From Rhipidocladum racemiflorum (Eukaryota > Streptophyta > Magnoliopsida > Poales > Poaceae), in contig CM070569.1 in assembly GCA_036346355.1 (NCBI GenBank), positions 45,486,276-45,550,275 on the forward strand: 64,000 nt of DNA, read 5' to 3'. Below the pieces are notes generated by a model that saw only the letters and a list, made by a program, of their open reading frames with translations, did no database searches and was not told the origin of the DNA. A program made the position numbers and the translations under genes. Below are positions 32,051-42,843 of this stretch, piece by piece; position 1 is the stretch's first letter; every line of letters starts with the position of its first letter.

Positions 32051-33985
32051 ATGTCATCTCTTCGTCAGTCCAAGTTCATTTCATGTAATAAAACAGCCCA
32101 CCCGATCTGCCATGCATGCCAACTCGGGAAACACACGCGGCTGCCTTTCAATCGCTCTAGCTCCGTTACACAACGTCCTTTTCAATTAATTCATTGTGAT
32201 GTTTGGACATCTCCCATTTTGAGCAATTCTGGTTTTAAATACTATCTTGTGATTCTGGATGATTTTTCCCATTTTCTTTGGACCTTTCCTCTGCGCCATA
32301 AAAGCGATGTCACTCAGCACATTCTCCACTTCGTCGCACTCGTTCGCACCCAGTTCAAACACCAACTACAAATGCTCCAAACCGACAATGGTTCTGAATT
32401 TCTCAACCACACCCTTCGCGACGCTTTCAATGGTGCCGGTATCGCCCTACGCCTCTCCTGTCCATATACTTCTCCACAGAATGGCAAAGCTGAGCGAGCC
32501 CTTCGAACCATCAACAACGTAGTCCGCACACTCCTTTTTCAAGCCCATATGCCACCATCCTATTGGGCAGAGGCCCTGTCCACTGCAACCTATCTTCTTA
32601 ATCGGCGTCCCTGTCAGCCACTCCATTTCACTACTCCCTACGAGCGTCTTCACGGCACACCACCTTCCTATTCCCACATTCGCATTTTTGGCTGTCTCTG
32701 TTATCCTAATACCTCCGCCACCGCTCCACACAAATTGGCCCCTCGTTCCACCGCCTGTGTTTTCCTCGGTTATCCCGATTCCCACAAAGGTTTCCGCTGT
32801 CTCGACCTCTCTACCCATCGTATCATCATCTCCCGGCATGTCATTTTTGATGAAACCACCTTTCCTTTCTCTCAGCAGAACCCTAACCCCCCCACCAGCT
32901 CGTTGGACTTTTTGGATGTTCTTGTTGCAGCACCTCCGCCCCTGGTTGTTCACTCTTCACCAGCTCCGCCGCCTGCTGCTCCTTCTCCAACAACCAGCGC
33001 TGCTGCTGAGTCGACTGCCCCTGAGGCGACACCTCTGAAGCTATCCATGGCGCCACCCACAGTTCCGCCTGAGGTTCTGTCTGCATCGCCACTCACGAGT
33101 CGCCTGACTGCTACACACGAGGTGTCTCCGACTTCTGCCTCTCCTTCCCCAGGACCGGTGACATCTTCGACGTCGTCGCTCGCGGGACCATCTGCGGCCC
33201 CTCTTCCTCGCCCCGCACCTGGACCTCACCCCATGATCACGCGGGCTAAGGCGGGTGTTGTGCGTCCGGTTGATCGTCTCAACCTGGCGGCGGTTGACAA
33301 TGTTGGCTTATCCCCGGTGCCCCGCACATACCGCACCGCCCTTCATGACCCGCACTGGCGCCAAGCTATGGAGGACGAGTTTCGGGCGCTCCAACAGAAT
33401 CACACTTGGTCTCTAGTTCCTCGCCCGCCTGGTGCAAATGTCGTCACCGGAAAATGGATTTTCAAGCACAAGTTCCACTCTGACGGGTCGCTTGCTCGTT
33501 ACAAAGCACGTTGGGTCGTGCGCGGCTATTCTCAACAGTCCGGGGTTGATTTCGATGAAACATTCAGCCCTGTCGTCAAGCCGGCTACCATTCGAGTGGT
33601 TCTCAGTATTGCTATCTCTCGACATTGGCCCGTGCACCAGCTCGACGTCAAGAACGCTTTCCTGCATGGTCATCTTCAGGAGACCGTCTATTGCCAACAG
33701 CCGGCTGGTTTCATTGACCCTACGCGTCCTGACCACGTGTGTTTGCTACACAGATCTCTGTATGGCCTCAAACAGGCACCTCGGGCGTGGTACCAGCGGT
33801 TCGCCCACTACGTTCATCGCCTCGGCTTCGTCGCCTCCCAGTCGGATGCCTCCCTCTTCGTCCTTCGTCGAGGCTCCGAGCTCGCATACATGCTGGTGTA
33901 CGTGGACGACATCATCTTGACGGCCTCCTCGACCACGCTCCTCTGCTCCATCACCACGGCGCTCAGTGAAGTTCGCCATGACTGA
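32051..33985 (+). CDS. Copia pol, integrase and reverse transcriptase
   Basis: A 644-residue open stretch. The integrase zinc motif ends with CHACQLGKHTR; catalytic residues sit in IHCDVWTSP, LQTDNGSEF and SPQNGKAERA (DDE). A Pro/Ser-rich linker spans about residues 290-400. The reverse transcriptase follows, with WIFKHK, LDVKNAFLHG, LYGLKQAPRAWY and the catalytic YVDDI at about residue 617. The frame is lost near 33970 by what looks like one extra base, before the end of the RT domain. The Met at 32051 is not a real start; the segment belongs to the gag-pol polyprotein. Confidence 0.93.
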   Translation: MSSLRQSKFISCNKTAHPICHACQLGKHTRLPFNRSSSVTQRPFQLIHCDVWTSPILSNSGFKYYLVILDDFSHFLWTFPLRHKSDVTQHILHFVALVRTQFKHQLQMLQTDNGSEFLNHTLRDAFNGAGIALRLSCPYTSPQNGKAERALRTINNVVRTLLFQAHMPPSYWAEALSTATYLLNRRPCQPLHFTTPYERLHGTPPSYSHIRIFGCLCYPNTSATAPHKLAPRSTACVFLGYPDSHKGFRCLDLSTHRIIISRHVIFDETTFPFSQQNPNPPTSSLDFLDVLVAAPPPLVVHSSPAPPPAAPSPTTSAAAESTAPEATPLKLSMAPPTVPPEVLSASPLTSRLTATHEVSPTSASPSPGPVTSSTSSLAGPSAAPLPRPAPGPHPMITRAKAGVVRPVDRLNLAAVDNVGLSPVPRTYRTALHDPHWRQAMEDEFRALQQNHTWSLVPRPPGANVVTGKWIFKHKFHSDGSLARYKARWVVRGYSQQSGVDFDETFSPVVKPATIRVVLSIAISRHWPVHQLDVKNAFLHGHLQETVYCQQPAGFIDPTRPDHVCLLHRSLYGLKQAPRAWYQRFAHYVHRLGFVASQSDASLFVLRRGSELAYMLVYVDDIILTASSTTLLCSITTALSEVRHD

Positions 33986-34866
33986 TCTCGGCGCCCTGAG
34001 CTTCTTCCTCGGTATTTCGGTACAGCGCTCCAAGACAGGTCTTTTTCTGTCACAACGCCAATACATCCGAGATCTCCTGGAGCGGTCTGGCATGCTGCAC
34101 TGCAACTCGTCCTCAACACCCATCGACACTCGGTGCAAGCTCTCGGCCACTGACGGTGACCCGGTCGCCGACCCATCCGAGTACCGCAGCATCGCTGGCG
34201 CCCTTCAATACCTCACGCTCACCAGGCCAGACATCGCCCATGCAGTCCAACAAGTGTGTTTGTACATGCATGCTCCCCGAACGTCTCATCTCAACCTGGT
34301 GAAGCGGGTTCTCCGATATCTCAAGGGCACCATTGATTTTGGGCTGCAGCTCCATGCCACAGGCACTCCGTCCCTCACGGCTTACTCCGATGCCGATTGG
34401 GCGGGCTGCCCCGACACTCGCCGTTCAACTTCCGGTTACTGCATCTACTTCGGTGACAACCTCGTGTCCTGGTCCTCAAAACGGCAAGCTACAGTATCAC
34501 GATCTAGTGCGGAGGCGGAATATCGTGCTGTCGCCCATGCCGTTGCCGAGTGCTGCTGGCTACGGCAACTCCTCCAGGACCTGCACCATCCGGTTCGGCC
34601 GGCTACGGCCGCTTCATCGCGATAACGTCTCGGCGGTCTACATGTCTGCAAATCCGGTTCAGCACAGGCGTACAAAACACATCGAGATCGACATTCACTT
34701 TGTTCGGGAAAAAGTCTCTCTCGGGCATGTGCGTGTTCTCCATGTTCCGTCTCGCCAACAGTTTGCGGATGTCATGACAAAGGGTCTCCCGACGTATTTG
34801 TTTCACGACTTTCGCTCCAGCCTCTGCGTTCACCATGATCCCGCAACGGCTGAGGGGGAATGTTAG
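33966..34866 (+). pseudogene. Copia pol, RT end and RNase H
   Basis: Open from 33966 to 34625 with MTDLGALSFFLGI, GALQYLTLTRPDI, AYSDADWAGCPDTRRST and SRSSAEAEYRA, the end of copia RT and the RNase H domain. Another small shift near 34605 moves coding to the frame that carries NVSAVYMSANPVQH, TKHIEIDIHFVRE and QFADVMTKGLP, ending at 34866 just inside the 3' LTR. Confidence 0.9.
34851..34860 (+). other. Polypurine tract
   Basis: TGAGGGGGAA immediately before the 3' LTR. Confidence 0.8.
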
Positions 34867-35035
34867 AGAAGAAATCACGGCCGTATGGTTGTCCTTCTTT
34901 GTATAGATAATCCCATATTTAGGCTTACCATGTTTAGGCCATTACCATGTAATGCTGCATGTAATCTCCTTTTTAAGCAATGGAATTACAGCGCCCCAAG
35001 TGTGGCGAATTCCCAAAGTCCCTCTTCCTTTCTCA
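34861..35035 (+). repeat. 3' LTR of the copia element
   Basis: 175 bp, single copy, followed by the GCTAC target duplication (35036-35040). Confidence 0.93.
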
Positions 35036-35075
35036 GCTACACTGCCTGATCATTAATTGTTTGTCAATCCCTTAA

Positions 35076-35659
35076 GGCCCCGCTCGGATTCGTTTTTGAA
35101 CTGCTTCTACTTAAAATAAAAACGAATTATTTGCCGAACACGGTAATATTCTGAACAGTTTTTCTTAAAATCAGAAGTGGCATTTATACTTCAAATCAGA
35201 AGCGGACCAGGGCTGACTTCTCGTGGAGAATCGCTGATTCTCCATCGCCACACGAGGAGGCCGCCGCTCGTCCGGTTGCTGGGCCACCTCCACTCCACTT
35301 CCCCTCTAGCCGCCGACCAGCCACCACTCCTCCGCCGAAGGCTGCTCCATCCGAGCTCCTCCACCTAAGGCCTCTCCACCCGAGTTCCTCCGCTCGAGCC
35401 CCTTCGCACACTGCTTCGCCTGAGCTCCTTCGACCGCCAGCCCTTCCGCCCGCCGCTCCGTCCAAGCTCCTTCGATCTCCGGCCCTTCCGCTTGAGCCCC
35501 TCCAGCCACATTTCACTCAATGCGCCCTCCGTCCGAAGCTATAATATGGATTACCGAACAAGAGCGATTCTCCGGCTAGCAGATTCTTTAAGCAGTCGCT
35601 TCTCCAAACAGTTGCCTATAACCAGAATCTCCACAATCTAAAGCTGTACGGAAGGGGGC
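35076..35659. mobile_element. Probable PIF/Harbinger-type MITE (584 bp)
   Basis: Starts GGCCCCGCTCGG and ends GGAAGGGGGC, flanked by TAA on both sides (35073-35075 and 35660-35662). The interior 35250-35520 is GC-rich, with repeated TCCGCC/CTCCTCC-type units that create long chance frames on the minus strand. The terminal inverted repeat is short and imperfect. Confidence 0.5.
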
Positions 35660-36053
35660 TAAGTCTATTATGCATTCACTTCACATTTATATATTGTACC
35701 TCAGCATCAGTACTACTTAATTACTGCAAAATAGTATAGTGTACTTTATCGATCTAGCTAGTGGTAGAATTGGCAGAGACCTTTCCCTATACCCCAGATC
35801 AACTTAATTTCGTACAAGTGAACATAAACATGAGTTACATGACATGGAATTAACAACCTGATCAAAACTCTTTTCTTCCCCAGTACATACAATTGACTTC
35901 TCCAAGCTATATATGTACATCGATTAATCCCTAGATCGATCACCATTTCCTCAGCCAATTAATTCACCAAAACAAAGTAGTAATCAACAGCTTACATATA
36001 AACCACGGCCCTAAACAAAATTCAAACCATGCATGCACTGCGCGCGCGCGCGC
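35660..36053 (-). other. 3' flank of the WRKY IIb gene
   Basis: AT-rich, no open frame of interest; probably holds the 3' untranslated region of the minus-strand gene. A (CG)n run at 36039-36053 adjoins the stop codon. Confidence 0.4.
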
Positions 36054-38212
36054 TCACTTCTGAGCTGCCGCGCCGGAGCCGCCGCGCCCCATGTACGACG
36101 TAATCGCCGTCGCCAGCACCGACTGGAAGCTCGGGTCCGACGTGATGGCCTTCGCGATCGTGTCCGTCACCGCCGGCGCCACCGCCCTCTGCAGCTGGTA
36201 CGACTGGCCGTACAACGACTGCTCCGGCCTCGTCATGCACAGGCCGAAATGCCCCATCGCCGGCGTCTGGCTCTTGGCGTAGTACGGCTGACCCCCGCTC
36301 CACCCCAGGTACCCGCTGCTCCACGCCGCCGGCAGCGCCTTGAAGGGCTCGTACCCCGCGGCGGCTGCGGCGTAGGGCGACGGGTGCAGGAGGGAGTGCG
36401 GCGCGGTGAGGTCCAGCGTGACGGTGGGACAGGACGTGGCGCTGCAGATGGTGGTCGGGCCCAGGAGCCCGGCGCCGACCGAGGTGAGAGGGAGGTGGCC
36501 GTGGGACGAGGAAGGGCCGGCCATGAGCATGGACGCCGCGGCGGAGGTCGTGGACGCCATGGCGGCGGCCGGTGGAAGCGGGTGGCTGTGCGTGCCCTCG
36601 TACGTCGTGATCAGGATCGACATGTCGTCCGCGCATCTCTGCACCTGATCATCGAGGAAGCGAGAAGGAAATTAATCATTCGAGTTCGCAATGAGAATGA
36701 TCATGCATGCATGCACGTACGAAGGTAGTATGCTATACGTATCCGCGTGACGGCGTGAGTGCATACGCGTATATGTACGTACGTACCTTCTTCCTGACGG
36801 GGCATGAGGGTGCAACGGTGCAGCGGTAGTAGGCGCGCGGGCAGGGGTTTCCCTTGGAGATCTTCTGTCCGTATTTCCTCCATTGGCACCCATCGTTCAT
36901 CTGATCACAAAATTTAAAACATAATTAGCTCAATATTTAGAGATCGAGTCATCGAATTATTTTGTTTAAATAATGTGATTTGTTACTTGCAGGAATTTAA
37001 TTAGTTTGTGCGTATAGCATTGGCACTTATGTGGTATACACGGACACGTACGTACCGTGGGCGTGTCGCATTTCACCCGGACGGAAACCCTAGCCTTCTT
37101 GGCCTGCTGCTGCAGCACCTCGTCGTCGGCTCCATCCCCCGCGCCGCCTCCGCCGCCGCTCGAGCTCTTGCACGCTTTGGTCGTCGGCGGGCACGCGGCG
37201 GCCCGGCCGGGCTCGGCAGCGCCGTCCGCACTGCTGTCAGAGCTCAGGTTCTGCATGGGCGCCAACGGCAGGCTGGCCTGCTTGTCGTCGTTGGACTTGG
37301 ACGACCGGCCGCCGCCGCGCGCGCAGCTCAGCCCGAGACAGCTGCTCCCCGTCGTGGCCAGTTTCGGTTCCGGACGACGACGACCTCTCGTGGCCCTTCC
37401 CGCGGATACTGGCGTTGGACCTCGTGCCGAGGTTCAGGGAGACGAGGTCGTCGGGGTCGTCAGCAGCAGCGGCGGGAGGATGCACGTCGTCCGCCGGCGC
37501 GGGGAGCTTGTCGGCTGCTTGATCCTTGACGACGTCGAGGAAGTGCATCTGGAGCGACTGGTAGTCCCTGACGATGTGGGAGAGCAGCGTCTTGAGGCGC
37601 TCGTTCTCCTCCCTCACTTCGCCCATCTCCGCCTTGGTCGCCTCTAGCTGCTTGTCATCCTGCATGCACATCGCATGCATACATACATGCAGGATAATTA
37701 GATGCTAGTTATGATACTGATTCATACACGATCCTAGCTATTGGGTGCAATTAGATAATAATTATAATTAACCTGTTTTAATTTGATATTCATAAGTTGT
37801 TCCATCGATCGGAGCCAGGTAGTACTAGATGATCGATGAGTTAGTGGTATACTGCAGGTATGTACCTTCTTAATGATCGGATCTCTTGATTCTCTTTGCG
37901 TTGATGGGAAGCTTTCGAAGACTACAGGAGGTGCTCTCCCTATCTGCAGCCAAACAATTAAGGCAGGTTAATCTATCTCTATATACTCAACTATTCATTA
38001 ATTTTGACAACCTAGCTCGCCTCTATTAATTCCTGAATCATGCATGATCGATGCATGACGTTAACAAGAACATAACTACGTTGATAATTAAAGAAGAAAC
38101 GCTAGCTAGGCATGCAAGAATAGGCTAGAACAGATCATACCTCCACGATCTCCGCCTTGGCGTCCACCTTCTTCTCCTCTTTCGCCGGCGGCCTCTCGAC
38201 GGCTAACTCCAT
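36054..38212 (-). CDS. WRKY transcription factor, group IIb (five exons, apparent frameshift in exon 3)
   Basis: Minus-strand exons with GT-AG borders are 38212-38141, 37943-37866, 37659-37056, 36900-36787 and 36644-36054, about 485 residues. Exon 3 begins with a Leu/Glu-rich coiled coil (KAEMGEVREENERLKTLLSH), as in groups IIa/IIb. Exon 4 holds WRKYGQK and the first zinc cysteines (C-X5-C); exon 5 completes X23-H-X-H. The intron directly before VQRC is the V-type intron typical of IIa/IIb. Exon 3 is 604 nt, not a multiple of three: coding changes frame near 37335-37341, where one extra or two missing bases would explain it. The C-terminal 170 residues are Ala/Ser/Pro-rich. It acts in the nucleus on W-box promoters. 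It is either a sequence error or a recent null allele; everything else looks intact. Confidence 0.9.
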
Positions 38213-38360
38213 CGCAACAGCGGAAATCGATCAAGCTCGATCTGAAAGCTAGCAGCCACAAGATGGTCTAATCCCAACTATACTATATTGAACCTCCGAT
38301 CCAGAGCTAGCTTATGCTTTCTGCAGGAAGTAATGCCTTGTCCTTGCAGTACCTTGCCCT

Positions 38361-38370
38361 CCTTATAAAG
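38361..38370 (-). promoter_or_regulatory. Putative TATA box of the WRKY IIb gene
   Basis: CTTTATAAGG on the minus strand, about 150 bp upstream of the ATG at 38212. Confidence 0.45.
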
Positions 38371-39429
38371 AAGGAAGCTATCTCAGCGAAGCCTGCAGTT
38401 TCTGACTCACGCGTATTAAATTAAATGCTGCAGACCAAATCCCAACCCCAGTTCGCTTAGCCTTTCGCTGTTCGGCTCGGCTCGGTCCATACGAGCGTAT
38501 GAAAAATGTCAACCCAACTAGCCTCATGGGCAGGCAGCAACATGTGAGACGTATAAGCAAGCTAATAAGCTGAGCGCGTCCATCGCCGAAATATTATACT
38601 ACTCGATCGTCACCGTCGTCGGCGTCGTCACCGTCGTCGCCACGTCGTGTCCTACATAAAGTACGTCGCTGCCGTCGCGTTAATCGGTCGACGGATCCGG
38701 ACTGGGACGCCGCCGATCTGGCCAGCCAATGCATCGATCGAGGGTAGCTTGCATGCGTTGCAGGCGCCCTTGATTGGGAGGGCTCTGACTTCTCGATCTG
38801 ATCTGACAAGATGCGTTCTTGCCAATTACCCGTATGTACGCAGCGTAAGCGTTTAGCACATTTCTTTAGGTCTTCTTGTTGACTTTCTGTACGGCCGGTG
38901 TGACCAATTTGTAGAAGCAACTGAATTGTTCAGCGTGTATCGATGCATTCTGAACTCTGAAACACATCGATCGGTTTACTGCTGCTACGTACTAACGTCT
39001 GTGTTCAAAATTTAACCGGTCAACACCGAAAATTCGATCGATCCATCCGTCATGATTTTTTTTCGAAGAAGCACACGTGACACAAAAACTTTGATCGAAA
39101 ATCTATCCAACACCCTCAAACTATAAAGCTAGAAATGTGACCCTTCCAACTTTACGATCTTGTTTAAATAACACTATAATCCAATTTCGTACAGTGGTAT
39201 TGCTCGTGTGGAACAATGAGAGGACAATTTTGCCATGTAGATGGGACATGGGCCAAGTTAGATCAATGATAGGTGCGATGCATATGGGCTTCTCCCTGCC
39301 GAGTTCCCAATCATACTTCCATGTTTGTCGGTCCTAGTAGCTCCCTTCCCTCTCTATTTCGATGTCCACCTTGTCATTCACCTTGTCGATGTTCAAGACC
39401 TAGGGTCACTAGATCGAGCTTACGAATTT
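38371..39429. other. Upstream intergenic DNA with CGTC-rich repeat
   Basis: CGTCGTC-type trinucleotide repeats at 38605-38645. Otherwise mixed DNA; no gene, RNA or element was recognised. Confidence 0.4.
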
Positions 39430-39896
39430 AATTTTGATTACCTTTGTCTGTAAAACAATATTGAAAGGGGCAGGAAAGGAATGAGAATTGTATTATATCA
39501 CGAACTCTTTTTACAGTATACAGACTACTCTTAAACTTCAACACTAACACGCCATGCTCAACACAAACTCTCTCTTCATCTATTGAGACTATATATGAAT
39601 TCTTGCGAGAGTATCATATTTATAGCTTCGAAGGGATGTCAGTTGTCATCTTCGGAGATGTGTCTTCCTGTAAAAAAGGGTTTCTTTTGGTCAAAAGGCG
39701 TCTTCTCACCGAAGGGGTGTCTTTTCGTCAGAGGGGCGCCTCTTCATAGGGAGTAACTTCCAAACAGTTGTTTGTACCGCCCCTCTTCATAGGGAGTAAC
39801 TTCCAAACAGTTGTTTGTACCTGTCAGACAAAGTTTCTTCCACACGTTATCTGTGCGCATAGATTCCTTGCCGACCTGAATCAGGTTGGGGCGAAG
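39430..39896. repeat. LTR-like relic with a 43-bp tandem duplication
   Basis: The minus strand has an LTR-like layout (CTATAAATATG promoter-like motif near 39620, C/T-rich leader). It contains a 43-bp unit twice in tandem (39736-39778 and 39779-39821), differing at one base. Element boundaries were not resolved. The solo LTR at 39902 is inserted at its right. Confidence 0.35.
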
Positions 39897-39901
39897 GTTA
39901 T

Positions 39902-40505
39902 TGTCGGGGGGTTGGGTAATTCCCATAAATTACCTCGGGTGCCACGAACGGCCGAGCTCGCTCCCGCCCGAGCCACCAGGAGGACGTTCCCAAGGACGAC
40001 CTAGTTGGGACCTGAGAAGGTCGCGTATTCTGGCCAATTGCGAGCTCGAGCTCACATAAGACAACCGAGCTCGGCGCTGGCTATTGGCCGACCTGACGTG
40101 ATCTCGAGGTCGGTGGGAGTAACCACCAGCGCGTAACCTCTGTTAGCCCGTTACGTCCTCCGCGGGAGCGTGGCGGATTTGTAGGATCTGCCAGTTGCCA
40201 CGATTGGACGTGGTCCAACGTGCGGATAGTGGGGCCTGCGGAGTTTGGTCCTTTGTAAGCTATAAAAGCGTCCCCACCATAAGGGGGAAGGAGGTACACA
40301 CAGACATATACGAGAATATACACGAGCTGGAGTAGGGCTGTTATCTCCTTCCTGAGAGGCCCGAACCAGGGTAAAGTACTGTGTCCTCGCTCGTTGAAGT
40401 CTGGTGGGTCGTTCCTCTGAGTATTCCCTCACGTGAGAAGGGGTCGCAGTTGGTCCCTCCACCAACAAGTAAGCTCGGCGGGGGCCTGCTCCCCAATCGT
40501 TGACA
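39902..40505 (+). mobile_element. Solo LTR (604 bp) with target duplication GTTAT
   Basis: Starts TGTCGGGGGG and ends CGTTGACA, flanked by GTTAT at 39897-39901 and 40506-40510. No internal region or second LTR is adjacent, so this is a solo LTR left by LTR-LTR recombination. The GC-rich body and TGTCGGGGG start suggest a gypsy-type family (inference). Confidence 0.9.
40261..40267 (+). promoter_or_regulatory. TATA box in solo LTR
   Basis: TATAAAA in the context AGCTATAAAAGCGTCCC, about 360 bp into the LTR. A possible cryptic promoter. Confidence 0.55.
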
Positions 40506-40510
40506 GTTAT

Positions 40511-42602
40511 CCTTTACCCGATCTTGTCTAGGTCGGTGTGATAAAGGACATTATGTCTAACCTATAAAGGTTCATAAAGGTTCACTGGTCGGTCTGTTCC
40601 CGACCTGGTAGTAGCTCAGATCAGAGATAAGTTTTCATCCGACCTATATTGCAGGTCGGAGGTTGTTTATGTGGTCAACTGTAACTTTGATCGAATAACC
40701 ATGAGGCATTTAATGTGGACCGCATTTATGAGGATGTGACTGACTTTTAAAAAGCCGTAGCCATTTATGAGCTTCAGATAGATCAATCGTCATCACACCT
40801 AAACTTGTCCAGCATATTATCATATATGGTAGAACTGCCCACTCTTCACACCACGTGAATAATATTACTATACGAATCGGGTCAGTGTGTTATTCGAACT
40901 GGATTGCAAAGTTCGGAGGAGAGTAGGTTAAATACTGGTTCTATAATTTAGAATGCCAGACAAACTTTTCAGCCAAGTTTATGCTGTTATATTGATTTTT
41001 TTTTCTTTTTTTTTTTAAAAAAAAGAAAGATCCGTCATGAAAAGTAATAGCTGGAACAATACATTCACGACATTTACCTGTTCCATTATTTGATGTACTA
41101 CTTGTACTAACTAGTAAGTAGTAAGTACTTCTTAGGTGTTAAGTACGTTAGTACCGCGTAACGCGTATACTGTAGAGTCGTTTGATGTACAGTATCATTT
41201 ATGCGAGGTCAGGTGCTTGCTGATGTCAGAGGAAGCTGGAGGAGCAGCAGGAATAAAAATAATGGGAAGTGTGGTCTGTGACGGCGATCGATTCACCGGC
41301 TTCCGGTGCGCCAACTGGTGGTGCGGCGAGTGTGACAGTTAATTCGCTGCTGCGATCCAGTCAGCTTCAAGTAGCCCTTAATGTGGGCTCCAAGGTTATG
41401 GACTCGGCTGCACATATCAGTGGTCGGCAGCTACGGCAGAAGTTTCCAGTCGCAAGGTTATACTACTAAGCCTTATGCCCGTTCTTGATCGCATCTCCAA
41501 CGACGTCAGAAACCAAAGCTTGGCCCTTTCAGGCAACTGGCTGCTGCATCCAGCCATCCAGGGACCATGGTAGGTAGCTAACCTGAGTGTCCCTAGAAGC
41601 GTGGCAGCACGGCCGTAGAGTCCAAGGCAGGTCCTCAAAGGTGGTTAGCCCTGGGACATGTGAACATCGATCAATGGATTGCCATATTCTAGTTACGAGC
41701 AAAAAAGAAAACTTTGCAACCTATCAGTTCCTGCAGCATACAATCCATGTTTGTAGTTTGTTAGTTTAGGCTACGCATGTACGCATAGATTAGTTGATTT
41801 GTTTAGTTAGTAAATTTAGATATAAGTTGTTAGCTTATCTTGCAATTAGGCTTTCTGTTTAAGAGAACGAAGGAAGAAAACGAAAAGCTACAAGTCAGAA
41901 CGCAGCAGCACAGAACTAAACGAAGTAAGCAGGATTACCGCAAGAAGAACTGGCTGCATTTGCTGATTGGTGCAGGATCCTTTTCCTACCTCCTGCTGCT
42001 GGTTTCGGTTCGGTAGTCTGTCTTCTGGTTTCTTGCCAAACCTGGGTCTCCTATAAGGCTACACTGCTTGCTTCAGTTTCAGTTTCGTTGCGTATCCAGT
42101 CCTTTCAACCATTTGCCGCCCATTTAAGCCGGCAATTTGTGGTATCAGTTATAATATTACATTTGTTTTTGTCTCCCTCTCGAATGAATCGTAGAGCTCC
42201 TGCCAATCTTCCAGGAAATTATTTGGTTTTGGTTGACCTACTTGCCTGCTGAGATTCCAGCGAAGCCCGTTGAAACCGTTGCACCGCATGCAGTACGTGC
42301 AGACCGGCTTCATCGCGCTAGCTCGACCCGTTTTTAATCAGCGTCATGGGGAGCAGGACCTCGCTAACTCCGTCTTGAGCACGATAATTAACCAGGAAAT
42401 TGGCCTTGCTCGTGTTCCCATGAGCTCCTACACGTTGCTGCTCGGTTAATTTCACCCCTGGACTGTCCAATTAAAAAAGATCAATGGAGGAAGATTGGAG
42501 AGGAGCAGAAAAGTCTCTTCAATTTGTTTCGATTGTGCATCCATCTTAGTACCATCCGTCCATTTCCTGCGCACCTTAAGGGGCTGTATATTCAGATATT
42601 TA
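40511..42602. other. Intergenic, no gene seen
   Basis: 40511-40980 may continue the LTR-like relic interrupted by the solo LTR. 40990-41030 is a T-rich then A-rich palindrome-like run. From 41100 to 42600 the DNA is unique-looking, with no convincing open frame. Confidence 0.35.
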
Positions 42603-42840
42603 GGCCCCGTTTGGCAACTTGGAACCGGGCTGTTTCTACTAGATTCTGAAAGAAATCCAACCAAACGGACTAAAGCTCAGAACGATTCTCCTCGAATCGT
42701 TTCTTCTTTTTTCACTCTGTGGCTGAATCGGTCTCAACCCCGTTCCACCCGATTCACATAATCTTACCTAAAACGTTTCTACCAATAATCTGGAACCGTT
42801 TCTATTTCTACTAAAATTTGGAACCGTACCAAACAGGGCC
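42603..42840. mobile_element. PIF/Harbinger-type MITE, family B copy 2 (238 bp)
   Basis: Starts GGCCCCGTTTGGCAACTTGG and ends GTACCAAACAGGGCC, flanked by TTA on both sides (42600-42602 and 42841-42843). It is collinear with 29341-29620. No coding capacity. Confidence 0.87.
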
Positions 42841-42843
42841 TTA

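Larger units (their letters stand above)
30062..35035 (+). mobile_element. Ty1-copia retrotransposon with short LTRs (Ale/Retrofit-like)
   Basis: A 5-kb element with 175-bp LTRs, a tRNA-Met primer site, gag, and pol in the copia order protease, integrase, reverse transcriptase, RNase H, followed by a purine tract. The target duplication is GCTAC. All LTR copies are identical by eye, so insertion is very recent. Still, at least five one- or two-base frame changes split the polyprotein (near 30630, 30650, 31885, 33970 and 34605). The short LTR and the gag/integrase flavour suggest the Ale (Retrofit/Hopscotch) lineage, which is an inference. It lies between the two WRKY genes. Confidence 0.93.

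Noticed and set aside
35177..35516. Pro- or Gly/Arg-rich frames on both strands
   Set aside because: Low-complexity GC-rich interior of a MITE-like element flanked by TAA.
36033..36728. 231-residue plus-strand open frame
   Set aside because: Antisense shadow of WRKY IIb exon 5; Arg-rich product typical of the complement of GC-rich coding DNA.
37008..37647. Long plus-strand open frames over WRKY IIb exon 3
   Set aside because: Antisense to the coiled-coil exon; no family match.
41136..41769. Short plus-strand frames suggesting a small gene
   Set aside because: No recognisable motif or conserved start context; length is within chance for this composition.
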